From positions 186,001 to 250,000 of the forward strand of contig NZ_CP021416.1 of assembly GCF_002162315.1 (NCBI RefSeq): DNA of 64,000 nt. The letters are read 5' to 3'. Origin of the DNA: Sulfurospirillum diekertiae. Lineage in GTDB: Bacteria; Campylobacterota; Campylobacteria; Campylobacterales; Sulfurospirillaceae. The position numbers were made by a program, and so were the translations under genes. How positions within the stretch are numbered: position 1 is the stretch's first letter; every line of letters starts with the position of its first letter. Below, one piece after another: positions 28,656 to 37,383 of this stretch. The notes under the pieces are model-generated. The model saw only the letters and a list, made by a program, of their open reading frames with translations. It had not been told where the DNA came from and did not search any database.

Positions 28656-29669
28656 ATGGCAAAAATAGATGTAGCAATCATTGGTGCAAGCGGTTATACG
28701 GGCTTGGAACTGATGAAAATTTTGATCAATCATCCTCATTTTAACATTACTTACATAGCAACGACTGAAGGTGGGATGAAGGCGTCAGAACTACATCCTA
28801 GTTTATTGGGTGTTTTTGAGCAAGAGGTGTTAAAAGCCGATGCTTCAGAAGTTGCCAAACACGCTAAACTCGCTTTTTTAGCGCTTCCGCACAAAGCGGC
28901 GATGGGGTTTGCGAAAGAGCTTTTGGATTTACATGTAAAAGTGGTGGATCTCTCTGCGGACTATCGTTTGGAGCTTGAAGCGTATGAGAAACATTACTGC
29001 GAACATGAAGACAAAGAGCATTTAAAAGAGGCAGTGTATGGTCTTCCTGAGATCAACCGTGCCAAAATCAAAGAGGCGAATCTGATTGCCAATCCAGGGT
29101 GTTATCCTACGGCTTCGATTTTGGGAATTTTGCCGTTTTTGAGTTATCTTAAAAAAGATGCACCGATTTTTATTGATGCAAAAAGTGGTGTCTCTGGAGC
29201 GGGTAAAAAACCAACACCCACAGCGCATTTTGTGAGTATCAATGAAAATATCTTTGCATACAACCCTCTGAAACACCGCCATGAGCCAGAGATCGCTGAG
29301 AAATTGCGCTTGGTAAGCGGTCATCCGTTTGAAGTGAACTTTGTCCCTCATTTGCTTCCTGTCAGTCGTGGAATGTTGGTCAGTGCTTATTTACAAACCA
29401 ATGAGGTCATTGATGCCAAAGCAACACTCCAAGCCTTTTATAAAAACGAGCGTTTTGTGCGTATCCGCGAAGTGCCTGTCGACATTAAATCAACCGCTGG
29501 AACCAATTTTTGCGATATTTTTGTGAGCCAAAAGGGCAAGTCCATTTTTGTTTCATCCAGTATCGATAATCTTTTACGTGGTGCTTCAGCACAGGCGGTG
29601 GTAAATGCCAATTTGATGTGTGGCTTTGAAGAGTCCGCAGGAATCCCCATTATCGCCTATGTCCCCTAA
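28656..29669 (+). CDS. argC: N-acetyl-gamma-glutamyl-phosphate reductase
   Basis: NADPH-dependent third step of arginine synthesis, 337 residues. It has the cofactor motif IIGASGYTGLEL (about 8-19), the catalytic Cys in NPGCYPTASI (about 146-155), and the conserved NFVPHLLPVSRGM stretch. It starts three bases after greA and overlaps the next gene by 11 bases, in an operon-like run from lpxB to cheW. It carries an exact palindrome copy at 28928, read as LHVK. Confidence 0.96.
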   Translation: MAKIDVAIIGASGYTGLELMKILINHPHFNITYIATTEGGMKASELHPSLLGVFEQEVLKADASEVAKHAKLAFLALPHKAAMGFAKELLDLHVKVVDLSADYRLELEAYEKHYCEHEDKEHLKEAVYGLPEINRAKIKEANLIANPGCYPTASILGILPFLSYLKKDAPIFIDAKSGVSGAGKKPTPTAHFVSINENIFAYNPLKHRHEPEIAEKLRLVSGHPFEVNFVPHLLPVSRGMLVSAYLQTNEVIDAKATLQAFYKNERFVRIREVPVDIKSTAGTNFCDIFVSQKGKSIFVSSSIDNLLRGASAQAVVNANLMCGFEESAGIPIIAYVP

Positions 29670-30393
29670 TTTTATCATCCAAGAAGGAGCGCTTTTTATT
29701 GCTGACGCTCATGACTCAGACGAGCGCTCTTTCTTTTTTGATTTCCTTTTACATGTAAAACAAAATCCTCCACCCCAACTCTTTTTAATGGGCGACATGT
29801 TCGACCTTCTAGTGGGCAGTGTTGCCTATAGTGTTAAACAGTATCAGCGCTATATTGACCTGATTGACGAGATCGGGAAATGCTGTGAAGTCTACTATTT
29901 TGAGGGCAATCACGACTTTGACCTCTCTCAACTCTTTTTACATGTAAAAGTAATACCGATTGAGGAACAACCTTTTACATGTAAACTTCCTAGTAACCAA
30001 AGCTGTCTTTTACTGCACGGCGATAAATATGGAAGCTTTATTCACCGGTGTTATACAAAGATGATTCGTAACAAAGGTGTCTTAATCGTCCTGAATGTGT
30101 TGGACACATTGCTTCACGGTGCCATCTCTCACAAGATCCAAAAAGACCAGTGTAAAAAAATGTTGTGCAAGCCAATTGAGAATTTTGCAACGCTAATGCA
30201 ACGCAAGCTGCATTTTTACCCAAAAGTGGACGTCATTGCCGAGGGTCATTACCATCAGAATACTGATTTTATGGTAGCTGGGACACATTATATCAATTTT
30301 TCATCTTTTGCGTGCAATCAAAGCTATTTTAGTGTACAATCTTCACCAGAGACAGAATTTGCGCAAAAGCAACTAAGGGGCTGCAATGGCTAA
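29659..30393 (+). CDS. UDP-2,3-diacylglucosamine diphosphatase-like metallophosphoesterase (LpxH-like)
   Basis: A 244-residue calcineurin-like phosphoesterase from ATG 29659 (MSPNFIIQEGALFIADAHDS); the upstream in-frame ATG at 29620 is deep inside argC. The metal-site series is present: DAH, GDMFD, GNHD, LHGDK and GHYHQ. In this lineage such genes are annotated as the lipid X-forming step of lipid A synthesis, which fits with lpxB upstream, though the assignment is by family. Three exact TTTACATGTAAA copies fall in the first 330 bases. The end overlaps cheV by eight bases. Confidence 0.8.
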   Translation: MSPNFIIQEGALFIADAHDSDERSFFFDFLLHVKQNPPPQLFLMGDMFDLLVGSVAYSVKQYQRYIDLIDEIGKCCEVYYFEGNHDFDLSQLFLHVKVIPIEEQPFTCKLPSNQSCLLLHGDKYGSFIHRCYTKMIRNKGVLIVLNVLDTLLHGAISHKIQKDQCKKMLCKPIENFATLMQRKLHFYPKVDVIAEGHYHQNTDFMVAGTHYINFSSFACNQSYFSVQSSPETEFAQKQLRGCNG

Positions 30394-31336
30394 AGAAAGT
30401 ATTTTAAAAGTAGGCTCCAATGAGATGGAGCTGGTGGACTTCCGCATTTTTAAAAAGGAAGCGAACGGTGTTTATGAGGGAATCTATGGTGTTAACGTTG
30501 CTAAGGTGCGTGAAATCATCAAAATTCCTAATTTGACAGAACTCCCAGGAGTTCCTGAATACATCGAAGGCATTTTTGATCTTCGTGGTATCGTTATTCC
30601 TGTTATTAACCTTGCCAAATGGATGAACATCAAAGAGCCTGATGATGGATCGATTAAACCTCGTATTATCATTACTGAGTTTAGCGATATCTTAATTGGT
30701 TTTGTGGTGCATGAAGCCAAACGTATTCGCCGTATCAGCTGGAAAGATATTGAGCCAGCATCATTTGTTGCAGGTATGGGGTCTCTTGATAAGAGTCAAA
30801 TTACAGGTGTAACACGTATTGAAAATGATGAGGTACTTTTGATTTTAGATCTTGAAAGCGTGGTGCAAGCACTCGGTATTTATCAGCCAAAAATTGATGT
30901 GGAAGATAATGCTATTATCAAAGTAGAGGGTACAGCCTTGATTTTGGACGATAGTATGACTGCACGAAAGCTCGTCAGCGATGCGCTTAAAAAGATGGGG
31001 ATGCGTGTTATCGAAGCAAAAGATGGTTCTGAGGGTTTAGAGCGCTTAAATGATCTTTATACAACGTATGGTGAGCATCTAACCGATGAAGTCAAAATTA
31101 TTATTAGCGATGTTGAAATGCCTCAGATGGATGGATTTCACTTTGCAGCTAGTGTGAAAGAGGATGCGAGGTTTAAAAATATTCCAATCGTCTTTAACTC
31201 TTCCATTAGTGACCATTTTAGTGAGCTTAGGGGCAAAGAGGCGGGCGGTGAAGCCTATTTAACGAAATTTGATGCAGGTATCTTTTACAAAGAAGTTTCT
31301 AAAGTCATCAAATCACACGTGAAAACAGCACAATAG
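30386..31336 (+). CDS. cheV: Chemotaxis coupling/response protein CheV
   Basis: A 316-residue CheW-receiver fusion that couples receptors to CheA and is phosphorylated. The CheW-like domain spans about 15-165, with LPGVPEYIEGIFDLRGIVIPVINLAKW. The receiver domain (about 180-310) has LILDDSMTARKL, the phospho-acceptor region IISDVEMPQMDGF, FNSSIS, and the conserved Lys in YLTKFD. The start overlaps the LpxH-like gene by eight bases; cheA follows 10 bases on. Confidence 0.95.
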   Translation: MAKESILKVGSNEMELVDFRIFKKEANGVYEGIYGVNVAKVREIIKIPNLTELPGVPEYIEGIFDLRGIVIPVINLAKWMNIKEPDDGSIKPRIIITEFSDILIGFVVHEAKRIRRISWKDIEPASFVAGMGSLDKSQITGVTRIENDEVLLILDLESVVQALGIYQPKIDVEDNAIIKVEGTALILDDSMTARKLVSDALKKMGMRVIEAKDGSEGLERLNDLYTTYGEHLTDEVKIIISDVEMPQMDGFHFAASVKEDARFKNIPIVFNSSISDHFSELRGKEAGGEAYLTKFDAGIFYKEVSKVIKSHVKTAQ

Positions 31337-31346
31337 GGGTAGAACG

Positions 31347-33677
31347 ATGGAAGATATTCAAGAAATTTTAGAAGATTTTTTGGTTGAAGCGTTCGAACTT
31401 ATTGAACAACTTGATCAAAACTTAGTGGAGCTAGAGGGTAATCCAGATGATTTGGAACTCCTCAATAGTATTTTTAGGGTCGCACATACGATAAAAGGGT
31501 CGTCATCCTTTTTAAATTTCGATATTTTGACCGGCTTAACCCATCACATGGAAGATGTTCTTAACAAAGCACGACATGGTGATTTAAAACTCACACCAGA
31601 AGTCATGGATGTTGTTTTGGAATCTATTGACTTGATGAAAAGTTTGCTTCATGCCATTCGCGATAGTGGCAATGATACTTCTGCAGGTATTGACATTACA
31701 GACATTTGTCGCCGGTTAGACATTATTTCTAATGGTGATGTGGCTTCAACAACCGTTCAAGAGCTTGTGGACGAATCACCTGTTCCAGAGTCAGAAGAGA
31801 ATGATAATACAGACTACTCAAAACTCAGCGACAAAGAGGTTGAAGACGAAATCGAACGTCTTTTGAAAATGCGTAAAGAAGAAGATCGTAAACGAAGAGA
31901 AAACAATGGTGTACCAAAAGCAGCTGCTGCTGTTTCGACTCCGTCCTTTGAAAGCTTAAAAGATCATGACGAAGACGATGAAACACCAAAAGTTGCAGAA
32001 CCCGTCGTTACAAAACGAGCCGCTGCAGAAAATGCACCTGCTAAAAAAGAGTCTGCAAGTTCAATGGAGCAAACCATCAGAGTTGAGGTTAAACGACTCG
32101 ATCACTTAATGAACCTTATCGGTGAACTTGTTTTGGGTAAAAATAGATTGCTCAAAATTTACGATGATGTTGAAGAGCGTTATGAAGGTGAAAAATTCCT
32201 TGAAGAGCTTAATCAAGTGGTTTCATCGATTTCACTCGTTACCACAGATCTTCAAATCGCGGTTATGAAAACCAGAATGTTACCGATTGCTAAAGTCTTT
32301 AATAAATTTCCAAGAATGGTACGTGATCTTTCACGTGAACTTGGAAAACAGATCGAGCTTGAGATTTCAGGTGAAGAGACAGAACTTGATAAGTCTATCG
32401 TTGAAGAGATTGGTGATCCTCTTGTTCACATTATCCGTAACTCATGTGACCATGGTATTGAAGATGGAGCGACGAGACGTGCTCAAGGTAAGTCCGAAAT
32501 GGGACTTATTCAGCTCAAAGCATACAATGAGGGAAATCACATTGTTATTGAGATTACCGATGATGGTAAAGGGCTTGATCCTGATTTACTTCGCACTAAA
32601 GCGATTGAAAAGGGAATGATTACTGAGCGTGAAGCCGATGCGATGAGTGATAAAGAAGCGTATGCGTTAGTCTTTAGACCATCATTCTCAACCGCTAAAG
32701 TTGTCACCAACGTTTCAGGTCGTGGTGTGGGTATGGATGTTGTTAAGACTAACATTGAAAAACTCAATGGTATTATTGATGTCGATAGTGAAATCGGTCA
32801 TGGTACGGTTATAAAGCTCAAAATTCCTCTAACGTTAGCGATTATTCAAGCCTTGTTAGTTGGTGCACAAGAAGAGTATTATGCCATTCCATTGGCATCG
32901 GTTTTAGAGACGGTTCGTATTCCTCTGGATGAGATTTATACGATTGAAGGCAAAAACGTTCTTAGACTTCGTGATGAAGTGCTTTCCTTAGTTCGCCTTT
33001 CAGACATCTTTGGTGTCAAGCAGGTGTATGAAGGTGGTGAGCATACCTATGTCGTTGTCATAGGCCTTGCTGAGTCTAAATTGGGTGTTGTCGTTGATAC
33101 TTTGGTAGGTCAAGAAGAGATTGTTATTAAATCTTTGGGTGATTATCTCCAAGGTATTGAAGGCATCGCAGGGGCTACGATAAGGGGGGATGGGCGCGTA
33201 ACACTCATTGTGGATGTTGCCGCTCTGATGAACCTTGCAAAAGGGATCACCGTTGATATTCGTGCAAGTGCAGAAGCGGTGGTTAAAACCAAAACCGTAC
33301 CGAGCGATTACATTGTCTTAGCGGTTGATGATAGTGCTATGGATCGTAATATCATGAAAAAATCAATGGAGCCTATTGGCGTCAAAGTGCTTGAAGCCAG
33401 CAATGGCCAAGAGGCACTTAATATGCTCAAATCGGCTGAATACAGCATTGATGCGGTCCTAATTGATATTGAGATGCCACGCATGGATGGGTACACACTT
33501 GCGGGTGAAATTCGTAAATATTCGAAGTATAAAAACCTTCCATTGATTGCAGTAACATCACGTACATCTAAAGCCGATAGGCTAAGAGGTGTTGAATCAG
33601 GCATGAGTGAATATATCACCAAACCATACTCTCCCGAATACCTCGAGAGTGTTGTGCGAAAAAATATAAAACTATAA
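31347..33677 (+). CDS. cheA: Chemotaxis histidine kinase CheA with C-terminal receiver (CheAY)
   Basis: A 776-residue kinase that senses receptor state and phosphorylates CheY. Domains in order: HPt with phospho-accepting His47 in AHTIKGSSSF, an acidic linker (about 140-240), dimerisation (about 245-310), an ATPase domain with HIIRNSCDHGIED, DDGKGLD and GRGVGMDVV, a CheW-like domain (about 500-640), and a C-terminal receiver (about 650-776) with DDSAMDR, LIDIEMPRMDG and ITKPYSP. The fused receiver is typical of Campylobacterota and is thought to act as a phosphate sink. cheY itself is not here. Confidence 0.96.
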   Translation: MEDIQEILEDFLVEAFELIEQLDQNLVELEGNPDDLELLNSIFRVAHTIKGSSSFLNFDILTGLTHHMEDVLNKARHGDLKLTPEVMDVVLESIDLMKSLLHAIRDSGNDTSAGIDITDICRRLDIISNGDVASTTVQELVDESPVPESEENDNTDYSKLSDKEVEDEIERLLKMRKEEDRKRRENNGVPKAAAAVSTPSFESLKDHDEDDETPKVAEPVVTKRAAAENAPAKKESASSMEQTIRVEVKRLDHLMNLIGELVLGKNRLLKIYDDVEERYEGEKFLEELNQVVSSISLVTTDLQIAVMKTRMLPIAKVFNKFPRMVRDLSRELGKQIELEISGEETELDKSIVEEIGDPLVHIIRNSCDHGIEDGATRRAQGKSEMGLIQLKAYNEGNHIVIEITDDGKGLDPDLLRTKAIEKGMITEREADAMSDKEAYALVFRPSFSTAKVVTNVSGRGVGMDVVKTNIEKLNGIIDVDSEIGHGTVIKLKIPLTLAIIQALLVGAQEEYYAIPLASVLETVRIPLDEIYTIEGKNVLRLRDEVLSLVRLSDIFGVKQVYEGGEHTYVVVIGLAESKLGVVVDTLVGQEEIVIKSLGDYLQGIEGIAGATIRGDGRVTLIVDVAALMNLAKGITVDIRASAEAVVKTKTVPSDYIVLAVDDSAMDRNIMKKSMEPIGVKVLEASNGQEALNMLKSAEYSIDAVLIDIEMPRMDGYTLAGEIRKYSKYKNLPLIAVTSRTSKADRLRGVESGMSEYITKPYSPEYLESVVRKNIKL

Positions 33678-33691
33678 GTGGGGAAGTCACG

Positions 33692-34186
33692 ATGAACGAT
33701 AAACTAAATCAAATTCTTCAAAAACAGCAACAACAAGTTGATGAGCCACACAAAAAAGAGGATGATATTATTCAGCTGGTTGGATTCATTATAGGTCAAG
33801 AAGAGTATGCCGTGCCAATTTTGAGTATTCAAGAGATTATCAAACCGATCGAATACACCAGAGTGCCTAGCGTAACGACATATATTTTGGGTGTTTTTAA
33901 CCTAAGAGGAAGCGTTATTCCTTTGATTGATCTAAGAAGCAAGTTTAAGATGGACCCTTCAAAAGTGACGGAGGATACACGTTACATTGTCATGAAAGGT
34001 TCAGATAATACCGCAGGCTTTGTGATTGATCGTTTGACCGAAGCGATTCGTATTAAAAGTAGCCGTATTGGACCACCACCAGAAACGATTCACGCGGAAA
34101 AAGGGATGGTTTATGGAATTGGTATGAGAGATGAGAATATCTTAACCATTCTGAAAGTGGAGCAACTTCTAAAAAGAGATTTTTAA
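33692..34186 (+). CDS. cheW: Chemotaxis coupling protein CheW
   Basis: Scaffold that links chemoreceptors to CheA, 164 residues. A hydrophilic Gln-rich N-terminal tail (about 1-25) precedes the CheW fold with QEEYAVPILSIQEIIKP and VPSVTTYILGVFNLRGSVIPLIDLR. It follows cheA by 14 bases and ends the cheV-cheA-cheW operon at a strong hairpin. Confidence 0.96.
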   Translation: MNDKLNQILQKQQQQVDEPHKKEDDIIQLVGFIIGQEEYAVPILSIQEIIKPIEYTRVPSVTTYILGVFNLRGSVIPLIDLRSKFKMDPSKVTEDTRYIVMKGSDNTAGFVIDRLTEAIRIKSSRIGPPPETIHAEKGMVYGIGMRDENILTILKVEQLLKRDF

Positions 34187-34196
34187 ATCAAAAAGG

Positions 34197-34223
34197 AGGT
34201 AGCCAAAAGAGATTTGGCTACCT
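34197..34223. terminator. Bidirectional terminator between cheW and the MTHFR gene
   Basis: AGGTAGCCAAA and TTTGGCTACCT are perfect 11-bp arms around AGAGA. On the minus strand the hairpin is followed by a T run. The last base abuts the palindrome copy TTTACATGTAAT at 34223. Confidence 0.75.
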
Positions 34224-34235
34224 TTACATGTAATG

Positions 34236-35150
34236 CTAAGATTGCAATAAATCTGCGACTAACTCAAAATTATTAGCACTCATCATATGAATTTTTGGAT
34301 GCACTTTTTTTAATGCTAAAAAGGCATTACGTGAAAGTTCAAACCCTACTTTTTTCTCTTCTTCTTCACTTATTTTTTTAGCCTTTGCTAGCTTTTCCAT
34401 CCAAAGGGGAGGGACATGAATACCTGGCACATGGGCTGCTAAAAATTGAGCTGTACGCAGTTTTACAATCGGAAAAAATCCTAAAATAAGTTGTGTTTGA
34501 CTCTGCTCTTTATTGGCAGCTGATTTGGCATCTTTTAAAAGTTCCAAAAGCATGGTTGCATTTTCAACACTGTAAACCGGTTGGGTGATAATTCCTACCG
34601 CACCGTGTTCAATCTTTGTTGCCATTTTTTTCATCAAATTTTTAGGTGTATTAGCGTGCGCATTGCAGACGGCAAAAGGGTAGATAGATTTTGGTTGCGT
34701 TTTAAACGGTTTTCCAGAGTAATCAATTCCAGCATTAAAGCATTGAATAATCTCCAAAAGAAGGGTGCTATTGCCTTCAAAAACACCTTTGACTGAGGGT
34801 TGATCACTGGCACTTGCTGGATCACCTGTGAGACATAGGATCGTTCGTAAATCAAATGCATTTGCGCCTAAAAGATCAGATTGCAAGGCAACTTTGTTGC
34901 GATCTCTCATACTCATTGTGGAAATAACGGGTTTAGCAAAATGGGTTTGAAGCTTAAGTGCACCAAAAAGAGCATTAAATTTTAGCCGTGCAAGTGGGTT
35001 ATCTGTAGTGCTAAAACCATCTACTTTTTTATCAAGTCCAAAAGCCGCAATCTTTTCAATAATAGGTTCGAATGTCGGTTCGTGCATAGGTGTTGTTTCA
35101 AGCGTTAAGAACGTGTCGTATTTTAGTTTTTCAATAAAAGAATCAATCAT
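34236..35150 (-). CDS. Methylenetetrahydrofolate reductase family protein
   Basis: A 304-residue TIM-barrel protein related to MetF: TLETTPMHEPTFEPIIEKI at the N-terminus, DLRTILCLTGDPA (about 100-112), HGAVGIITQPVYSVENA (about 185-201) and GFFPIVKLRTAQFLAAHVPGI. The GDP and QPVY motifs match the FAD and folate site of the family. It is more divergent than canonical MetF, so a related role in one-carbon metabolism is possible. It is monocistronic, with its own -10 box and a shared downstream terminator. Confidence 0.8.
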   Translation of the reverse strand: MIDSFIEKLKYDTFLTLETTPMHEPTFEPIIEKIAAFGLDKKVDGFSTTDNPLARLKFNALFGALKLQTHFAKPVISTMSMRDRNKVALQSDLLGANAFDLRTILCLTGDPASASDQPSVKGVFEGNSTLLLEIIQCFNAGIDYSGKPFKTQPKSIYPFAVCNAHANTPKNLMKKMATKIEHGAVGIITQPVYSVENATMLLELLKDAKSAANKEQSQTQLILGFFPIVKLRTAQFLAAHVPGIHVPPLWMEKLAKAKKISEEEEKKVGFELSRNAFLALKKVHPKIHMMSANNFELVADLLQS

Positions 35151-35179
35151 TTTTTTTCCATAGGTATGAGCTTTTGTGT

Positions 35180-35185
35180 ATTATA
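35180..35185 (-). promoter_or_regulatory. Probable -10 box for the MTHFR-family gene
   Basis: TATAAT on the minus strand, 30 bases before the start at 35150. Confidence 0.45.
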
Positions 35186-35241
35186 ACTTAAACAGGGTGC
35201 AAAATACTACACTAGTTTACAATCCATTAATCTCTCTGGGA

Positions 35242-35247
35242 TACAAT
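35242..35247 (+). promoter_or_regulatory. Probable -10 box for the small secreted protein
   Basis: TACAAT followed by a T-rich stretch; it leaves a leader of about 60 bases before the start at 35317. Confidence 0.4.
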
Positions 35248-35282
35248 TTTTCTTTGAAACAGCCATTTTTTACAAAGAAAAA
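35247..35282 (+). repeat. Inverted repeat in the leader of the secreted protein gene
   Basis: TTTTTCTTTG and CAAAGAAAAA are perfect 10-base arms with a 16-base spacer, directly at the expected transcription start. It may be an operator or a 5' mRNA stem. Confidence 0.5.
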
Positions 35283-35316
35283 GGTTCGTTTTAAAATTTA
35301 AAAGAGGAGTATTCCT

Positions 35317-35619
35317 GTGAAAAAAATAGTGCTTATGCTAGGTGGTTTATCGATTTTAGGAGCAACGATGTTTGCTGATACTACTACTGACTTGAAAGCT
35401 GATAAACAGAAATTAGCAGCCGATAATCAACAAATCAAAGTGGATGAAAAACAACTCAAAACTGATAAAGTAAATAAAAACAAAGAAGCTATTGAAACAG
35501 ATAAACAAAAATTAGCGACGGATAAACAACAAAAACAGACAGATAAAGCAAAATTAGAAGCGGACAAAGCTCAAAAAAAAGCAGAGAAAGCTTCTGCTAA
35601 ACCACCTGTAAGTAATTAA
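35317..35619 (+). CDS. Small secreted Lys/Asp/Gln-rich coiled-coil protein
   Basis: A 100-residue protein starting at GTG after GAGGAG. The first 20 residues (MKKIVLMLGGLSILGATMFA) are a signal peptide cleaved at AxA-like TMFA. The mature part is very hydrophilic and made of degenerate repeats around TDKQKLATDKQQ and KADKQKLAADNQQ, giving strong helix and coiled-coil expectation and a Lys-rich, Pro-tipped end. No enzyme motif or cysteine is present. Function is unknown; a periplasmic binding or spacer protein is possible. It is an isolated transcription unit with its own promoter and terminator. Confidence 0.75.
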   Translation: MKKIVLMLGGLSILGATMFADTTTDLKADKQKLAADNQQIKVDEKQLKTDKVNKNKEAIETDKQKLATDKQQKQTDKAKLEADKAQKKAEKASAKPPVSN

Positions 35620-35629
35620 AATACACTCA

Positions 35630-35650
35630 AGGCTAGTTTATCACTAGCCT
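35630..35650 (+). terminator. Terminator after the small secreted protein
   Basis: AGGCTAG and CTAGCCT flank a seven-base loop, followed by a pyrimidine-rich stretch containing TTTT. Confidence 0.65.
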
Positions 35651-35700
35651 CCTCCTCTTTTCTTCTCCTCCCCTATAAACTTCACTAAGCAAGATATTGC

Positions 35701-35706
35701 TATAAT
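35701..35706 (+). promoter_or_regulatory. Probable -10 box for serB
   Basis: TATAAT preceded by TATTGC, 35 bases before the serB start. Confidence 0.45.
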
Positions 35707-35739
35707 TGGCTTAAGAGAATACATTACAAAAGGATAATC

Positions 35740-36360
35740 GTGAAGTTATGCGTTTTTGATTTTGACTCAACACTGATGAATGGTGAAACCATTGATTTTT
35801 TAGCAAAAGAACATGGTGTTGAGAAAGAAGTCTCTATGATAACGGAAGCTGCCATGCGAGGAGAACTTGATTTTTTTGAGAGCTTAACCACGCGCGTAGG
35901 GCTTTTAAAAGGTATGAATGCAAGAAAAGCTGAAGAAATTTGTGCGTCATTACCGTTGATGAATGGTGCTAAAGAGGCGATTGCGGGACTGAAAGAAAAA
36001 GGTTATACCGTAGTTGTTTTTAGTGGGGGTTTTCGTATTGCAACCACTCCTGCAAAGGCAATTTTAGGATTTGATGTTGATTTTGCCAATATTCTACACG
36101 CTCGCGATGGTCATTTAAGTGGTCTTGTTGGTGGTGATATGATGTTTGGTTTTTCTAAAGGCGATATGCTAAAACGCGTGCAAAATCTTTTACATGTAAA
36201 CTATGAAAATACTATTGCAGTAGGAGACGGGGCGAATGACATCTCCATGTTTGAGTGTGCCGCCAAAAAAGTGGCATTTTGTGCCAAACCCATTTTAAAA
36301 AATGCGGCCAATATTGTGATCGATGAGAAAGATATGCGTCATCTTCTCCAATTTATTTAA
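35740..36360 (+). CDS. serB: Phosphoserine phosphatase
   Basis: HAD-family enzyme for the last step of serine synthesis, 206 residues. Start codon GTG after AAGGA. The nucleophile motif is DFDSTL (7-12, catalytic Asp7 and Asp9), motif II is VFSGGF (about 92-97), and motif III is VGDGANDISM (about 166-175). No N-terminal ACT domain, which is normal for the short form. tal follows 12 bases later. The palindrome copy at 36189 is read as LLHVN just before motif III. Confidence 0.94.
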   Translation: MKLCVFDFDSTLMNGETIDFLAKEHGVEKEVSMITEAAMRGELDFFESLTTRVGLLKGMNARKAEEICASLPLMNGAKEAIAGLKEKGYTVVVFSGGFRIATTPAKAILGFDVDFANILHARDGHLSGLVGGDMMFGFSKGDMLKRVQNLLHVNYENTIAVGDGANDISMFECAAKKVAFCAKPILKNAANIVIDEKDMRHLLQFI

Positions 36361-36372
36361 GAGAGCAAATTA

Positions 36373-37371
36373 ATGTATAAGAATGATATTAAATTTTCGT
36401 TATGGTGTGATTTTGTTGAGCGAAGTTTTTTAGAGGGTGAATTTGGCGATTTGATCGAAAAAAAGATTGTTAATGCTGCCACCAGCAATCCTTCAATTTT
36501 TAAGTCTGCTTTTCTAGGCTCACCTGCATATACTGAGGATAAGGCAAAGCTTCATGGAAAATCTGCCAAAGAGATGTATGAAGCACTAGCGATTGGAGAT
36601 ATTCAACGCGCGGCTAAAAAGCTCTTACCACTTTATGAAAAAGGTGACGATGGTTTTATCAGCATTGAGGTTGATCCTTTCTTATGTGATGATGCAGAAG
36701 CAACCATTGAAGAGGGAAAACGTCTTTTTAAAGCCATTGGATATCCGAATGTCATGATCAAAGTTCCCGCAACAGAAGAGGGTTTTATCGCAATGGAAGC
36801 ACTTTTAGGCGAAGGTATTAACGTCAATGCAACATTGATTTTCTCTGACCTCCAGACCAAATATTGTTTAGAGGCATTTGCACGTGCGAATGAAACTTTA
36901 GTGAAAAAAGGGACTAAAAAACTTCCTCAAGCGGTTATTAGTATCTTTGTGAGTCGATTTGATCGCAAACTGGATGAACACCTCAAAAAAATTGATTTTG
37001 TTCTTTCGCGTGTGGGTATTATGAATGCAATGAGAGCGTATGAGCTTATTCAAAATGCACAGCTACCAAATGTGAGAGCGTTGTTTGCTAGTACCGGTGT
37101 TAAAGGTGATGAATTAAGCCCTGATTATTATATTCGCGAACTATTGCTTCCAAATTCAATTAATACAGCACCATTGGGAACGATTAAAGCTTTTATCGGT
37201 TCGTCTAAAGAGTGTGAAGCTATTGAATTACGTTCTGATTGGATTGAAAACTTTTTTCACTCTCTTGCTGCAAATGGCGTTGATATGAATGTTGTGTGCG
37301 ATGAGTTAATGGATGAAGGTCTAAGTGCCTTTAAAGATGCTTTTGTGGAGATTTTAGACGAACTAAAATAG
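36373..37371 (+). CDS. tal: Transaldolase
   Basis: Pentose phosphate enzyme exchanging dihydroxyacetone units between sugar phosphates, 332 residues. Diagnostic parts are NAATSNPSIFKSAF (about 33-46), the Schiff-base lysine region YPNVMIKVPATEEG (about 128-141), GINVNATLIFSDLQ, and VISIFVSRFDRKLD. It is the longer transaldolase type. It lies in a serB-tal-pilT run with gaps of 12 bases, suggesting a shared transcript. Confidence 0.95.
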   Translation: MYKNDIKFSLWCDFVERSFLEGEFGDLIEKKIVNAATSNPSIFKSAFLGSPAYTEDKAKLHGKSAKEMYEALAIGDIQRAAKKLLPLYEKGDDGFISIEVDPFLCDDAEATIEEGKRLFKAIGYPNVMIKVPATEEGFIAMEALLGEGINVNATLIFSDLQTKYCLEAFARANETLVKKGTKKLPQAVISIFVSRFDRKLDEHLKKIDFVLSRVGIMNAMRAYELIQNAQLPNVRALFASTGVKGDELSPDYYIRELLLPNSINTAPLGTIKAFIGSSKECEAIELRSDWIENFFHSLAANGVDMNVVCDELMDEGLSAFKDAFVEILDELK

Positions 37372-37383
37372 CAAGGAAATCCG

